From RGIG5050 sp045636065 (GTDB lineage: Bacteria > Verrucomicrobiota > Kiritimatiellia > RFP12 > UBA1067), in assembly GCA_045636065.1 (NCBI GenBank), contig JAZTWW010000009.1, forward strand, positions 1 through 14,439: a stretch of DNA of 14,439 bases, written 5' to 3'. The notes under the pieces were generated by a model, which was given only the letters and a program-made list of their open reading frames with translations, did not search any database and was not told where the DNA came from. A program made the position numbers and the translations under genes. This document shows, in pieces, positions 14,151-14,439 of the stretch. Within the stretch, counting starts at the first letter, position 1, and each line of letters opens with the position of its first letter.

Positions 14151-14439
14151 TAGCCAAAAGTCAAAATCCAAGGAAATAAACTTTACTTAAATATCAAATT
14201 ACAAGGATTACTTGTGCGCTACCAGATCAAAATCCAATGCAATGGACATTTCAGACGGTGTTATGACATATGCTGTGGCGAAAATCAACGGTAGTTACCC
14301 TCGCCTTCGTGCGCCCCCCATCAACAGCCCGCGACCGGAATCGCGCAATCACTTCCATCGTCATTCCAATGGAGAAAAAGTCCGGTAGCTAAGTGTAGAA
14401 AATTCCACTAGACGCAGCCGATTCGCCTGCGCGCCATCC
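14151..14439. other. Stretch without a convincing gene
   Basis: The first ~60 bases are AT-rich, the rest GC-rich. On the minus strand a frame is open from the window edge to a TGA at 14363-14361 (25 codons), which may be the tail of an upstream gene. On the plus strand a 48-codon frame (14242-14388) has no ribosome site. I cannot assign either, and see no repeat copy, tRNA or terminator here. Confidence 0.4.

Noticed and set aside
14242..14388. Plus-strand 48-codon frame
   Set aside because: It has no ribosome-binding site, an unusual composition and no recognisable family. It would be the only plus-strand gene in the window.

Overview
The window reads as a moderately GC-rich bacterial chromosome segment in which every gene I can support lies on the minus strand. 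Transcription therefore runs from high to low coordinates. Lineage cannot be fixed without searches. A Gram-negative organism of the PVC/FCB type (Kiritimatiellota, Lentisphaerota or Verrucomicrobiota-like) is my best guess. The guess rests on a large secreted thioredoxin/lectin-fold protein, a Bacteroidota-like serine palmitoyltransferase, and AT-rich palindromic dispersed repeats. This is inference.

Layout in transcriptional order. At 14439-14151 there is no convincing gene. A near-consensus sigma70 promoter (14150-14121) drives an AAA+ ATPase with a DUF4143 nuclease-like C-terminus (14084-12753). A composite repeat follows (12749-12370); it carries short open frames joined to each other and to their neighbours by ATGA start/stop overlaps. 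Then come two small zinc-ribbon membrane proteins (12312-11641 and 11618-11286) and a partial repeat (11284-11221). Next is a 1094-residue secreted protein with a CAWC thioredoxin domain and a C-terminal beta-sandwich-like region (11211-7927).

From 7902 to 1014 runs a tight seven-gene operon: serine palmitoyltransferase-like alpha-oxoamine synthase, UbiA-family prenyltransferase, radical SAM enzyme, YegS/diacylglycerol-kinase-like lipid kinase, ThiL-like ATP-binding protein, NAD-dependent epimerase/reductase, and a 2[4Fe-4S] ferredoxin-nitroreductase fusion. Six of the seven genes overlap or are separated by 2 bp. The synthase, the SDR and the lipid kinase match three steps known from bacterial ceramide pathways (Spt, CerR and a ceramide kinase-type enzyme). 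The other four are not steps of the published pathway. I read the operon as a candidate for an undescribed sphingoid or related membrane lipid. No acyl carrier protein or N-acyltransferase is present.

Beyond the operon lie a 30-codon gene with a strong ribosome-binding site (937-845), a second copy of the composite repeat (824-543), and the start of a secreted or lipoprotein gene that leaves the window at base 1. The repeat supplies that gene's ribosome-binding site, start codon and first ~28 codons. Repeat copies differ by 12-bp and 18-bp tandem units that all keep one minus-strand reading frame.
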